From the NCBI GenBank assembly GCA_020073305.1, contig JAIQFK010000014.1, positions 1-64,000 on the forward strand: a stretch of DNA of 64,000 bases, given 5' to 3'. This DNA is from Terriglobia bacterium (lineage in GTDB: Bacteria; Acidobacteriota; Terriglobia; Bryobacterales; Bryobacteraceae). The notes beneath the pieces were generated by a model, which had not been told where the DNA came from, made no database searches, and saw only the letters and a program-made list of their open reading frames with translations. Positions 38,440-49,432 of the stretch are shown here, one piece after another; position 1 is the stretch's first letter, and each line of letters begins with the position of its first letter. The position numbers were made by a program, and so were the translations under genes.

Positions 38440-40785
38440 ATGCACCGTTTCGCGGTCTCGGTTCTCTCGGTTTCTCTCGCCTGGGCCGCATCCGGCAACA
38501 TCGCACCGAGCAGCGATTACGCCGCGGTCGCGCGCTCGCTCCAACCGTTCATCCAGCACGAACTGGCGGACAAACAGCTTCCCGCCCTCTCGATTGCGCT
38601 GGTAGACGATCAACAAATCGTCTGGGCGCAAGGATTCGGATTTGCCGACCCAGACCTGAAAGTCCCCGCCAGCGCCGAGACCGTCTATCGCGCCGGATCC
38701 GTGTCGAAGCTGTTTACCGACATCGGCATCATGCAACTGGTCGAGCGCGGCGAATTGGGTCTCGATGCGCCGGTCACTCAGTACCTGCCCGATTTCCAGC
38801 CGAAAAATCCATTCGGGAAGCCGATCACCTTGCGCGAGCTGATGTCGCACCGCTCGGGCCTGGTACGCGAGCCGCCGGTGGGCCACTACTTCGACCCCAC
38901 TGAGCCGTCGCTCGCCCGGACTGTGGCAAGCCTCAATTCGACCACGCTGGTCTACGCTCCGGGAACACATACCAAGTATTCGAATGCTGCGATCACGGTG
39001 GCGGGTTATGTCCTTGAGCACCTCAAAGGAATGCCTTACGCCAGATATTTGAAACAGGCCGTGCTCCAGCCGATGGGACTCACGGACAGCGCATTCGAGC
39101 CCGAGCCAAGGCTGATGCACAACGCTGCCAAAGCCTACCTGTGGACTTACGAGGGCCGCACGTTCGAGGCGCCGTCATTCCAGCTCGGAATCGGGCCCGC
39201 AGGCTGTCTCTATACCAGCGTGGTGGACCTAGGACATTTTCTCAGTATTCTGTTTGCTCGCGGCAAAGGTCAGCACGGGCAGGTGCTCAAACCCGAGACG
39301 CTCGATGAGATGTGGCAGCCGCAGTTTGCCAAACCGGGCGAGAAAACCGAATTCGGCATCGGCTTTCGCCTCACGACCTTTGCGGGCCGCCGCATGGTGC
39401 GCCACGGCGGCGCGATCTACGGCTTTGCGACCGAGCTTGCCGCTCTGCCGGACGACAAGCTGGGCGTGGTCGCGGTCACGACGAAAGACAGCTCGAACGC
39501 CGTCGTGAATCACATCGCACGCGAGGCCCTGCGGCTCATGCTGGCGGTGCGCGCCGGAAAGCCGCTTCCCGCAATCGAAATCACCAAGCCGGTCGATCCT
39601 GCACTCGCGCGCAAGCTGGATGGCCGCTACGGCGAAGGCGCGAAGGCCATCGACCTCCACGAGTTCAGCGGCAAGCTCTACTATTTGTCGGTGAGAGGCG
39701 GCAAGCGTATCGAATTGCGAGCGGCGGGCGACGTACTCATCACGGATGGCAAGCTCGGCTACGGCCTCCGGATCGTTCCGGAGAACGGCACCGTGGCGAC
39801 CGACAGGGATCACTTGAAGCGCGTACCCGCGTCCAAACCCGCGCCGGCGGTCGAACGCTTGCGCGGTCTCGTCGGCGAGTATGGCTGGGACCATAACACG
39901 CTCTACATTCTCGAAAAGCAAGGCAAGCTAACGGCGCTGATCGAATGGTACGACTACTATCCGCTCGTAGAAATCTCGCCCGACGTTTTTCGATTTCCCG
40001 ATTGGGGCCTCTACGACGGGGAGACGCTGGCATTTCACCGCGACTCCGATGGCCACGCCACACAGGCCGTGTTGAGCGGCGGAGTCGTGTTCGACCGGCG
40101 CAAGATTTCGGGCGAGGAGCTGGAGAGCTTCCACATTCAACCGCTCGAGCCGGTCGAAGAGTTGCGGCGCAACGCTTTGGCCGCGACACCGCCGCGCGAA
40201 ACGGGCACTTTCCGGCCCCCGGACCTGGTGGAACTGACATCACTCGACCCCACCATCAAGCTCGACATTCGTTACGCCACGACGAACAATTTCATGCGCA
40301 CTGTTTTTTATCCGCAGGCCCGGGCGTTCCTGCAACGTCCCGCAGCCGAAGCCTTACTGCGCGCGCATCACAAACTCAAGACCATGGGGTATGGCCTGCT
40401 CATCCACGACTCCTACCGGCCCTGGTACGTGACGAAAATGTTCTGGGACGGAACGCCGCCCGACAAGCGCATCTTCGTCGCCGACCCAAGCCAAGGCTCG
40501 CGCCACAATCGCGGATGCGCCGTGGACCTGACCTTGTACCAGCTGAAGACCGGCAAACCAGTCGAGGTGGTAAGCCAGTACGACGAGATGTCGGCGCGCG
40601 CATACCCGGAGTATCCCGGCGGATCCTCCCTTGCCCGCTGGCACCGCGGCCTGTTGCGCCGCGCCTTGCAAGACGAAGGCTTCACCGTCTACGACGCCGA
40701 GTGGTGGCACTTCGATTACAAAGACTGGCCCAACTACCCGATTCTAAACGTCGCTGCGGGCGAGCTCTCAAACGCCGCAAAGTGA
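38440..40785 (+). CDS. Serine hydrolase (class C beta-lactamase fold) fused to VanX-type D,D-dipeptidase
   Basis: 781 residues. After a signal peptide (1-17) comes a beta-lactamase/penicillin-binding-like domain (about 27-370) with SVSK at 87-90, YSN at about 178 and HGG at about 326. A linker of roughly 200 residues follows (beta-rich, like the lipocalin-type tail of such enzymes). The C-terminal domain (about 590-775) is an M15D D-alanyl-D-alanine dipeptidase of VanX/DdpX type: SRHNRGCAVDL gives the zinc His and Asp and EWWHFDY gives the catalytic Glu and last His. One exported chain could thus act on peptidoglycan peptides and release or hydrolyse D-Ala-D-Ala. Confidence 0.9.
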   Translation: MHRFAVSVLSVSLAWAASGNIAPSSDYAAVARSLQPFIQHELADKQLPALSIALVDDQQIVWAQGFGFADPDLKVPASAETVYRAGSVSKLFTDIGIMQLVERGELGLDAPVTQYLPDFQPKNPFGKPITLRELMSHRSGLVREPPVGHYFDPTEPSLARTVASLNSTTLVYAPGTHTKYSNAAITVAGYVLEHLKGMPYARYLKQAVLQPMGLTDSAFEPEPRLMHNAAKAYLWTYEGRTFEAPSFQLGIGPAGCLYTSVVDLGHFLSILFARGKGQHGQVLKPETLDEMWQPQFAKPGEKTEFGIGFRLTTFAGRRMVRHGGAIYGFATELAALPDDKLGVVAVTTKDSSNAVVNHIAREALRLMLAVRAGKPLPAIEITKPVDPALARKLDGRYGEGAKAIDLHEFSGKLYYLSVRGGKRIELRAAGDVLITDGKLGYGLRIVPENGTVATDRDHLKRVPASKPAPAVERLRGLVGEYGWDHNTLYILEKQGKLTALIEWYDYYPLVEISPDVFRFPDWGLYDGETLAFHRDSDGHATQAVLSGGVVFDRRKISGEELESFHIQPLEPVEELRRNALAATPPRETGTFRPPDLVELTSLDPTIKLDIRYATTNNFMRTVFYPQARAFLQRPAAEALLRAHHKLKTMGYGLLIHDSYRPWYVTKMFWDGTPPDKRIFVADPSQGSRHNRGCAVDLTLYQLKTGKPVEVVSQYDEMSARAYPEYPGGSSLARWHRGLLRRALQDEGFTVYDAEWWHFDYKDWPNYPILNVAAGELSNAAK

Positions 40786-40797
40786 TACATTCGACAT

Positions 40798-41268
40798 TTG
40801 ACTGATGCGGATTTCATGCGTCTGGCGATCGTGAAGGCGAGAGAGGGCATCGCCTCCGGACAGACCCCGTTCGGCGCCTGCATCGAACGGGAGGGCCGAG
40901 TGGTAAGCTGCGAACACAACACCGTCTGGCAAACCACCGACATCACCGCGCACGCGGAGATTCACGCCATTCGCGAAGCCTGCCGGAAGCTGTCATCGAT
41001 TGATCTTTCCGGGTGTGTGATCTACTCGACCTGTGAGCCTTGCCCCATGTGCTTTTCGGCTTGCCACTGGGCGAGAATTTCGAAGATTGTTTACGGCGCG
41101 AATATCCAGGACGCGCTGCGCAGCGGGTTTCACGAGCTTGAGATTCCCAATATGCAATTGAAGGAGCTGAGCCACAGTCCGGTTGAGATCGTGACCGATT
41201 TTCTGCGCGATGAAGCCGTCGCGCTCTTTCGACTCTTTGACCAACAATCCAAAAAACGAACCTACTGA
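40798..41268 (+). CDS. Nucleoside/guanine deaminase of the CDA superfamily
   Basis: 156 residues with zinc motifs HAEIHAIR and CEPCPMC (His, two Cys and the catalytic Glu in HAE). PFGACIEREGRVVS and the C-terminal half resemble guanine deaminases and tRNA/nucleoside deaminases. As first gene of the urease run, a guanine deaminase releasing ammonia from purines is the most attractive reading, but the substrate is not proven. The start is TTG 40798, supported by a TACATT box 6 nt upstream; ATG 40816 is the alternative. The ureF gene begins 4 bp after its stop. Confidence 0.8.
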   Translation: MTDADFMRLAIVKAREGIASGQTPFGACIEREGRVVSCEHNTVWQTTDITAHAEIHAIREACRKLSSIDLSGCVIYSTCEPCPMCFSACHWARISKIVYGANIQDALRSGFHELEIPNMQLKELSHSPVEIVTDFLRDEAVALFRLFDQQSKKRTY

Positions 41269-41272
41269 TCCC

Positions 41273-41905
41273 ATGCAGCTCCTGAAGCTGTTGCAACTGG
41301 CGGACAGCGCCCTGCCCATCGGCAGCGCTGCGCATTCCTTCGGCCTTGAAACTTTGGTGGCGGAAGAGAAGCTGGACGCGGATTCCCTGCCCTGTTTTCT
41401 GCGCGATTATTTGCAGGAGACGGGCGTATTGGAAGCGGCGTTCTGCCGTGCGTCGCATCGTCTGATGGGCTCGGGATGGACTGCGCTCAATCAGCAGCTC
41501 AGCGCGCGAAAACCGGCGCCGGAAAGCCGAACTGCCAGCCTCACCCTTGGCCGGCGATTCCTGCAACTCTTCCTGTCCCTCGAAAACGGCGCAGATCCGG
41601 GGGGCGAAGCGCATTACGCCACGGCATTCGGTTACGTCAGCCGGCTTTTGCGCGTAGAGGAAGAGCTGGCGGCCGCGGTCTATCTGCAACAGACGGTGAA
41701 CGCTTTGGTCTCGGCCTGCCAGCGCCTGATGCCGCTTGGACAGCAGCGCGCCGCGCGCCTGCTGTGGGACCTGAAACCCGCGATTCTCGAATCCGCGCGC
41801 GCCAGCGAGAGCGCCGATCCCGACGCGGCTTGCTCGTTTACTCCGCTGGTTGAGATTGCCTCCATGCGCCACGTGGCTCTCGGCACCCGGTTGTTTATCA
41901 GTTGA
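41273..41905 (+). CDS. ureF: Urease accessory protein UreF
   Basis: 210 residues beginning MQLLKLLQLADSALPIGSAAHSFG, the UreF hallmark (split at residue 20), with a C-terminal FTPLVEIASMRHVALGTRLFIS that also fits. UreF acts with UreD/UreH and UreG in the assembly of the nickel centre of urease and regulates the UreG GTPase. ATG 41273 starts the conserved part. It overlaps nothing; ureD starts 4 bp downstream. Confidence 0.92.
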   Translation: MQLLKLLQLADSALPIGSAAHSFGLETLVAEEKLDADSLPCFLRDYLQETGVLEAAFCRASHRLMGSGWTALNQQLSARKPAPESRTASLTLGRRFLQLFLSLENGADPGGEAHYATAFGYVSRLLRVEEELAAAVYLQQTVNALVSACQRLMPLGQQRAARLLWDLKPAILESARASESADPDAACSFTPLVEIASMRHVALGTRLFIS

Positions 41906-41909
41906 TCCT

Positions 41910-42761
41910 ATGCAACATCCGGACGGCCGCCTGTCGCTTCAGTTCGAATACGACGCCGCAACAGGGCGCACGTTACTGCACGTGGCCGAACAGCGGCAGC
42001 CGTTGAAAGTCGTGCGCGCCTTCCACCTGGAAGGCGGCGCCGCGCTGGCCCACGTACACAATCTTTCGGGTGGCGTCCTGGCCGGCGACCGGCTCTCGCT
42101 CGATCTGGAAATCGGCCCGCGTGCCCGCGCGCAAGTTACCTCAACCGGAGCTACGCGTCTGTATCGCAGCCGCGCGGGATCCAGCGCCGCCGAATTCTCA
42201 GCTCATGTTCTCATCAGAGAGCGAGCGTTGCTCGAGTACCTGCCCGATCCCCTCATCCCCTTCGCGGGCTCCCGCTTCCGGCAGAATACGGTCGTGAATC
42301 TCGAAGACGGGGCTGGAATGTTCTGGTGGGAAACGGTGGCCCCAGGACGCGAAGCTCGCGGCGAAGTTTTCTCCTATGATGCCCTCGACTTCCGGTTTGC
42401 CTTGCGCGCTACGGGAATTCCCGTTGCCATCGAGCACTGCCATCTCGATCCGCTGGCAAGGCCGCTTGCATCTCCGGCACGCCTTGGACCGTACCGCTAC
42501 TTCTCATCCTTCTTCATCTGCCGCGCCGGGACAAGCGAGGGCACGTGGCGCGACCTCGAGAAACAGCTTCAAGAACTGGGCCGGAAGCTCAGTTCACCTG
42601 TGATAATATGGGGCCTCGGAAGACTTCCAGCGCATGGCCTCGTGGTCCGGGCGCTCAGTCAAAACAGTCGCGACATTTCCAGCGGTCTGGTTGGATTCTG
42701 GCGTGTTGCGAAGCAGGCGCTCTACGGCCAGGACGCCGTAATTCCTCGCAAGATCTACTGA
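41910..42761 (+). CDS. ureD: Urease accessory protein UreD (UreH)
   Basis: 283 residues with the UreD signature GGVLAGDRLSLDLEIGPRAR, TSTGATRLYRS and LLEYLPDPLIPFAGSRFRQ. UreD is the scaffold through which nickel is passed to the apo-urease. ATG 41910 is chosen because upstream in-frame residues overlap ureF and are not conserved. ureA follows after 18 bp. Confidence 0.92.
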   Translation: MQHPDGRLSLQFEYDAATGRTLLHVAEQRQPLKVVRAFHLEGGAALAHVHNLSGGVLAGDRLSLDLEIGPRARAQVTSTGATRLYRSRAGSSAAEFSAHVLIRERALLEYLPDPLIPFAGSRFRQNTVVNLEDGAGMFWWETVAPGREARGEVFSYDALDFRFALRATGIPVAIEHCHLDPLARPLASPARLGPYRYFSSFFICRAGTSEGTWRDLEKQLQELGRKLSSPVIIWGLGRLPAHGLVVRALSQNSRDISSGLVGFWRVAKQALYGQDAVIPRKIY

Positions 42762-42779
42762 GGTTCCAGGGAGGATCGG

Positions 42780-43082
42780 TTGCATCTCACTCCTCGAGAG
42801 CAGGAAAAGCTCCTCATCTTTGTTGCCGCGGAATTGGCACGCAAGCGCCAGGCGCGCGGCCTCAAGCTGAATTATCCGGAGGCGGTCGCCATCATTTCGT
42901 CCGAGATTCTCGAAGCCGCCCGCGACGGCAAAAACGTCGCCGACATCATGGTGCTGGGGACCAAAATCCTGCGGCGCGATGATCTGATGGATGGCATCGC
43001 GGAGATGCTGCACGAAGTGCAAGTGGAAGCCACCTTTCCGGACGGGACAAAATTGGTCACCGTACACGATCCAGTGAGATAG
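42780..43082 (+). CDS. ureA: Urease gamma subunit
   Basis: 100 residues, the standard length: [20 protein letters not shown] at the start and [19 protein letters not shown] at the end. The start codon is TTG 42780, with an agggagg ribosome site at 42768-42774. Gamma and beta subunits are separate genes, as in the Klebsiella type. ureB begins 2 bp downstream. Confidence 0.95.
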   Translation: MHLTPREQEKLLIFVAAELARKRQARGLKLNYPEAVAIISSEILEAARDGKNVADIMVLGTKILRRDDLMDGIAEMLHEVQVEATFPDGTKLVTVHDPVR

Positions 43083-43084
43083 CC

Positions 43085-43399
43085 ATGAAGCCTGGTGAAT
43101 ACTTCCTCGAAAACAACGCCCTGAACGCCAATGCAGGCCGCCGAACCGTGTCTCTACTGGTGAAGAACGCGGGCGATCGCCCCGTGCAGGTCGGCAGCCA
43201 TTTTCATTTCTTTGAGGTCAACAGCGCCCTCCAGTTCGATCGTCCCAAAGCCTATGGCATGCGCCTCAACATCGCCGCCGGCACAGCGTCACGATTCGAA
43301 CCCGGCGAAGAGAAAGAGGTCACGCTGGTGGAACTTGCCGGCGCGCGCGTGGTGTATGGCCACAATGGACGCGTGACCGGACCCTTGGAGCGCAAATGA
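43085..43399 (+). CDS. ureB: Urease beta subunit
   Basis: 104 residues with [21 protein letters not shown] and [19 protein letters not shown], both diagnostic. It caps the trimeric urease. The stop overlaps ureC by 4 bp (ATGA). Confidence 0.95.
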   Translation: MKPGEYFLENNALNANAGRRTVSLLVKNAGDRPVQVGSHFHFFEVNSALQFDRPKAYGMRLNIAAGTASRFEPGEEKEVTLVELAGARVVYGHNGRVTGPLERK

Positions 43400-45120
43400 G
43401 CCTCGAAATTCCCCGCCGCACGTATGTCGATCTGTACGGCCCGACCAAAGGGGATCGCGTCCGCCTGGCCGACACCGAGCTGATCGTCGAAGTGGAGCGC
43501 GACTTCGCCACCTATGGCGACGAAGTGACTTTTGGCGGCGGCAAGGTGATTCGCGACGGTATGGGCCAGAGCAGCACGGCTACTCGCGAAGGCTCACACG
43601 GCGCGCTCGACCTGGTAATTACGAATGCATTGATCATCGATCACTGGGGAATCGTGAAAGGTGACATCGGCATTCGCGACGGCCGCATCGTCAAGGTCGG
43701 CAAAGCCGGCAACCCGGATACGATGGCCGGCGTGGATCCCGATTTAGTGATCGGCTCGGCTACCGAGGTGATCGCGGGTGAAAACCTGATCGTGACCGCC
43801 GGTGCACTAGACACGCACATCCATTTCATCTCTCCGCAGCAGATCTTCGAAGCGATTTCGAACGGTGTCACCACGATGATCGGCGGCGGCACCGGCCCCG
43901 CTACGGGAACTAATGCCACCACGTGCTCGCCCGGCGCATGGAACATCCAGCGCATGCTGGAAGCGGCCGAAGCCTGGCCCATGAACTTCGGATTTCTTGG
44001 AAAGGGGAACACCGCCACGCCTCTGCCGCTCGCCGAACAGATCGAGGGCGGCGCCTGCGGACTGAAGCTGCATGAAGATTGGGGCACCACTCCTGCGGCC
44101 ATCGACACCTGCCTGAAGGTGGCGGACCAGTACGACGTCCAGGTCGCTATCCACACCGATACCATTAACGAAGCCGGCTTCGTCGAGGACACCATCCGAG
44201 CCATCGGCGACCGCACCATCCACACCTATCACACCGAAGGCGCCGGAGGCGGCCACGCGCCGGATATCATCCGCATCGCCGCGCAGCCCAATGTGCTGCC
44301 GTCGTCGACCAATCCCACGCGGCCATTTACGGTCAACACCATCGACGAGCACTTCGACATGCTGATGGTCTGCCACCATCTGAACCCGCAGGTTCCCGAG
44401 GATGTCGCTTTTGCCGAAAGCCGCATCCGCCCGGAGACCATTGCCGCTGAGGATATTCTTCACGATCTCGGTGTGTTCAGCATGATGTCGAGCGACTCCC
44501 AGGCCATGGGCCGCATCGGCGAGGTGGTGACGCGCACCTGGCAAACCGCGCACAAGATGAAGGTGCAGCGCGGCCCTCTGGCCGGCGATTCCAGCCGCAA
44601 CGACAACGCGCGCGTGAAACGCTACGTCGCCAAGTACACCATCAATCCGGCCATCACTCACGGCGTCGCCGCGCACGTGGGGTCAATCGAACCGGGCAAA
44701 CTCGCCGATCTTGTCCTGTGGAAGCCCGCGTTCTTCGGGGTGAAACCCGAAATGGTCGTCAAAGGCGGATTCATTGCGTGGAGCGTCATGGGCGACGCCA
44801 ATGCCTCCATCCCCACGCCGCAGCCGGTGTTCTATCGCCCCATGTTCGGCTCATTCGCGCGCGCCATCGGTTCCACTGGCTTGGCTTTTGTCTCCAAAGC
44901 AGCGCTCGAAGCAGGCGTGCCGCAGAAGATCGGCCTTGCAAAGCGTGCCGTCGCCGTCGAGAACTGCCGGCGTATCGGTAAGCGGGACATGGTTCACAAC
45001 TCCGCTACGCCGAAGCTCGAGGTGGATCCCGAAACCTATGAAGTCCGCGCCGATGGCGAACTCCTAACCTGCGAACCCGCAAGCGTGCTGCCATTGGCGC
45101 AACGCTATTTCTTGTTCTAA
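43396..45120 (+). CDS. ureC: Urease alpha (catalytic) subunit
   Basis: 574 residues. The nickel ligands and carbamylated Lys are visible: DTHIHFISP (two His), GLKLHEDWG (Lys that is carbamylated), [26 protein letters not shown], and the active-site flap MVCHHL. The Asp ligand lies in SSDSQAMGR. It hydrolyses urea to ammonia and carbamate. It is coupled to ureB by a 4-bp overlap, and ureG begins 10 bp downstream. Confidence 0.96.
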   Translation: MSLEIPRRTYVDLYGPTKGDRVRLADTELIVEVERDFATYGDEVTFGGGKVIRDGMGQSSTATREGSHGALDLVITNALIIDHWGIVKGDIGIRDGRIVKVGKAGNPDTMAGVDPDLVIGSATEVIAGENLIVTAGALDTHIHFISPQQIFEAISNGVTTMIGGGTGPATGTNATTCSPGAWNIQRMLEAAEAWPMNFGFLGKGNTATPLPLAEQIEGGACGLKLHEDWGTTPAAIDTCLKVADQYDVQVAIHTDTINEAGFVEDTIRAIGDRTIHTYHTEGAGGGHAPDIIRIAAQPNVLPSSTNPTRPFTVNTIDEHFDMLMVCHHLNPQVPEDVAFAESRIRPETIAAEDILHDLGVFSMMSSDSQAMGRIGEVVTRTWQTAHKMKVQRGPLAGDSSRNDNARVKRYVAKYTINPAITHGVAAHVGSIEPGKLADLVLWKPAFFGVKPEMVVKGGFIAWSVMGDANASIPTPQPVFYRPMFGSFARAIGSTGLAFVSKAALEAGVPQKIGLAKRAVAVENCRRIGKRDMVHNSATPKLEVDPETYEVRADGELLTCEPASVLPLAQRYFLF

Positions 45121-45130
45121 CCTGGGTGCG

Positions 45131-45817
45131 ATGCGAGCCTTTCGTGTAGGCGTGGCCGGACCCGTGGGTAGCGGAAAGACCGCGTTGGTGGACTGTCTCA
45201 CCCGCGAGCTGGCACCGCGTTACAGCGTCGGCGTCGTGACCAACGATATTTACACCAAGGAAGACGCCGAGTTCCTGATCCGCCAGGGCACCCTGCCCGA
45301 GGAGCGGATCCGCGGCGTCGAAACCGGCGGTTGCCCGCATGCCGCCATTCGCGAAGACGCATCCATGAACCTGGAAGCGATTGCCGACCTCGAATCGAAA
45401 CTCCCGGGGCTCGAGCTGATCTTTGTCGAAAGCGGCGGCGACAACCTGGCCGCCATGTTCAGCCCGGAGCTGGTCGACGTTTCGGTTTACGTCATCGACG
45501 TGGCCGGCGGGGACAAAATCCCGCGCAAGGGCGGCCCGGGGATTACGCGGTCGGACCTGCTGGTCATCAACAAGATCGATCTCGCGCCGTACGTTGGAGC
45601 CTCGCTCGAGGTGATGGATCGCGACGCGCACAAGATGCGCGGGAGCAGACCCTTCGTCTTTACAAACCTGAAGGATGGGAGCGGCTTGCCGGATGTGGTC
45701 TCATGGCTCGAACGGCATTTGGCGGCGCCCGAACGGCGAGACCTCGTCGACGCCCACGTCTCCCAGCAATCCCACACCCACGTGCATCACCACGCCCACG
45801 GCGGGCATGATCATTAG
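45131..45817 (+). CDS. ureG: Urease accessory GTPase UreG with His-rich C-terminal tail
   Basis: 228 residues. The GTPase core has P-loop [29 protein letters not shown] with the CPH nickel motif, ESGGDN and NKIDLAP. After about residue 205 comes an extra tail with [14 protein letters not shown], nine His within 20 residues. Standard UreG is about 200-205 residues and lacks such a tail; UreE normally supplies the His-rich nickel store and no ureE is present in the window. The tail may therefore bind nickel in place of UreE. The next gene starts 18 bp downstream. Confidence 0.95.
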   Translation: MRAFRVGVAGPVGSGKTALVDCLTRELAPRYSVGVVTNDIYTKEDAEFLIRQGTLPEERIRGVETGGCPHAAIREDASMNLEAIADLESKLPGLELIFVESGGDNLAAMFSPELVDVSVYVIDVAGGDKIPRKGGPGITRSDLLVINKIDLAPYVGASLEVMDRDAHKMRGSRPFVFTNLKDGSGLPDVVSWLERHLAAPERRDLVDAHVSQQSHTHVHHHAHGGHDH

Positions 45818-45835
45818 GCATGTGCGCTTCAACCC

Positions 45836-46384
45836 ATGCGCTCTCTGGCTAGCATCCCCAATCTGCTGACCCTCGCCCGCCTGCTGCTGGCGCCGTTTGT
45901 CTTTTCAGCGATTCTCGGAGCCCGGCACACTTCCGCGCTCCTCTTATTCGCATGTGCCGCCCTGACGGACGGTCTCGATGGCGTGCTCGCGCGACGTTTT
46001 GGCCAGGTGACCTCCATCGGCGCCTATCTCGATCCCATCGCCGATAAACTCTTGTTGAGCGGTGTGTATCTTGCGCTCGCCATCGCAGGCAGCGTGCCCT
46101 GGTGGTTGGTGATGGTGATCTTCGGCCGCGACATTCTCCTTCTGCTGTCGTCGGGAATCGCGCTGCTATTCACAGATTTCCGCCAGCTTCAACCCACCGT
46201 CTGGGGAAAAGTCAGCACGCTGGTTCAAATCGTCTGCGCCATCACTTTTATGCTGCAGAATGCCGTGATTTCGCCCCAGCTTCACACGCTCGCCCAATCT
46301 TTGGTGTGGCCCACAGCCGCGGTAACCCTGTGGAGCGGAGTGCATTATGGCTGGCGTGGATTCCGCTTCGTCAGAATGAATTGA
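45836..46384 (+). CDS. CDP-alcohol phosphatidyltransferase
   Basis: 182 residues with four to five hydrophobic segments and the family motif DGLDGVLARRFGQVTSIGAY continuing to LDPIAD, i.e. DG-x2-DG-AR with the Asp residues that bind metal. The N-terminus SIPNLLTLARLLLAP is that of PgsA-like enzymes, so it is probably a phosphatidylglycerophosphate or cardiolipin synthase; the exact product is not resolved. Same direction as ureG and 18 bp apart. Confidence 0.85.
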   Translation: MRSLASIPNLLTLARLLLAPFVFSAILGARHTSALLLFACAALTDGLDGVLARRFGQVTSIGAYLDPIADKLLLSGVYLALAIAGSVPWWLVMVIFGRDILLLLSSGIALLFTDFRQLQPTVWGKVSTLVQIVCAITFMLQNAVISPQLHTLAQSLVWPTAAVTLWSGVHYGWRGFRFVRMN

Positions 46385-46429
46385 CGAGCGAGGCGGGCCG
46401 GAGTTAGGCTAAAAGTGTCGGGGCTTTTC

Positions 46430-46993
46430 ATGACTCGCTACGTGCCGGCTCGCCATTACCTCTACTTCGCGATCACGGGTCTGGCACTTGCGTTTTTATC
46501 GGGATGGCTTGGCCTGCAATGGGCGCCCGCGTTCATCCCCGGCGTACTCTTCCTCGTCAGCTCAGCCCTCCTGGCGGTTCTGGCTTTTCGCCCGGCAATT
46601 GAAATCCACCAAGAGTTCCTGGCTATCGGCCATCGGCGCGTTCCGTGGATGGATGTCCGCAGGCTTGATCGCACCGGCTGGATCTCGCCGCTGATCGTTC
46701 GCATGACAATGTTCGACGATTCGCGGGTGTTATTGATCTACCCAGGCGATCTCGATTCCTGCAACAATCTGCTACGAAACCTGCGCAAACTGTCGCGCGA
46801 CGCTTTGATCGATGGCGTGCCCTACCGGCGGTATTGGGGTGAGGCGTTGAATCCCGGCCCCGAGCGCCGGCAGCTCCCGTCCCCGCGCTACCGCTTGCTG
46901 CGGCCCGAGGACGAAGTAGAAGTCGAGAAACTGTACCAGCGGTTGAAGACGGTCGGCCACCTGGACCAGAAGAACACCACGGACGAGAAGTAG
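46430..46993 (+). CDS. Two-span membrane protein of unknown function
   Basis: 187 residues with two hydrophobic segments (about 12-32 and 36-58) and a soluble C-terminus of about 125 residues that resembles a bacterial PH/YdbT-like fold (EIHQEFLAIGHRRVPWMDVR). ATG 46430 follows gggg at 7 nt; GTG 46415 is an alternative. Gene 46997 starts 3 bp after its stop, so it is part of the run 45836-49339. Confidence 0.6.
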   Translation: MTRYVPARHYLYFAITGLALAFLSGWLGLQWAPAFIPGVLFLVSSALLAVLAFRPAIEIHQEFLAIGHRRVPWMDVRRLDRTGWISPLIVRMTMFDDSRVLLIYPGDLDSCNNLLRNLRKLSRDALIDGVPYRRYWGEALNPGPERRQLPSPRYRLLRPEDEVEVEKLYQRLKTVGHLDQKNTTDEK

Positions 46994-46996
46994 TTC

Positions 46997-47596
46997 GTGG
47001 CTCCCCGCCCCTTCTCCTCGCTCAATCTGGCTCTGCTAGCCGTCTTCATCCTGCTCGTGATCTTGACGCATTCCGTCTGGATGGGCTGGATGGGCGCTTT
47101 CCTGGTGGACTCGGAACGGCCGTCACACGCCGACGTCATCGTCGTGCTGGCCGGCGACCCCTACGGGCATCGTATCTTGCGGGCTGCGGAACTCGTCAAA
47201 CAGGGCTATGCAACCAAAGTCCTGGTGAGCGGACCTGGCAGCGTGTATGATCTTCACGAATGCGATCTGGCCATTCCGTTCGTGGTCAGGCACGGCTACC
47301 CTGCCGCGTGGTTTTTACCCGTTCCGCACAGTGCACATTCGACGCAGGAAGAGGTCCGGGCGATTTTGCCCGTGCTCGAAAAGGTTCACGCCCACACCGT
47401 GATCGCGGTGACTTCGGATTATCACACGCGGCGTGCTTTGCGCGCCATGCACGCCGCGTGGCCGGGCATCCAAGTCCACATGGTGGCTGCGGGCGACGAA
47501 TTTTTCTCTCCCTATGGGTGGTGGCATAGCCGCGAGGGGCGGAAGATATTTTTCTTAGAATGGACCAAGACCTTCGCGAGCCTGGTGGGTCTGTAA
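46997..47596 (+). CDS. YdcF/DUF218-family protein
   Basis: 199 residues with one N-terminal hydrophobic anchor (about 10-28) and a DUF218 domain: ADVIVVLAGDPYGHRILRAAELV, KVLVSGPG and VIAVTSDYHTRRALRAM, the standard motif order. Homologues take part in envelope processes such as vancomycin sensitivity, but the activity is unknown. The start codon is GTG. The ABC exporter gene begins 3 bp after its stop. Confidence 0.85.
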   Translation: MAPRPFSSLNLALLAVFILLVILTHSVWMGWMGAFLVDSERPSHADVIVVLAGDPYGHRILRAAELVKQGYATKVLVSGPGSVYDLHECDLAIPFVVRHGYPAAWFLPVPHSAHSTQEEVRAILPVLEKVHAHTVIAVTSDYHTRRALRAMHAAWPGIQVHMVAAGDEFFSPYGWWHSREGRKIFFLEWTKTFASLVGL

Positions 47597-47599
47597 CGG

Positions 47600-49339
<1,740 letters not shown>

Positions 49340-49348
49340 CCGGCGGAT

Positions 49349-49388
49349 CTTCATTCGCGTATATTCGTGTTCATTCGCGGCCCAAAAA
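49349..49388 (-). repeat. Dispersed CGCGAAT repeat, copy 2
   Basis: Reverse complement reads tttttgggccgcgaatgaac and so on, 36 of 40 positions identical to 21914-21954. It begins 9 bp after the ABC exporter stop. Confidence 0.7.
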
Positions 49389-49432
49389 CCATCCGGGAAC
49401 TATATCGGATTCCGAGCGTCTAATCAAGATGC

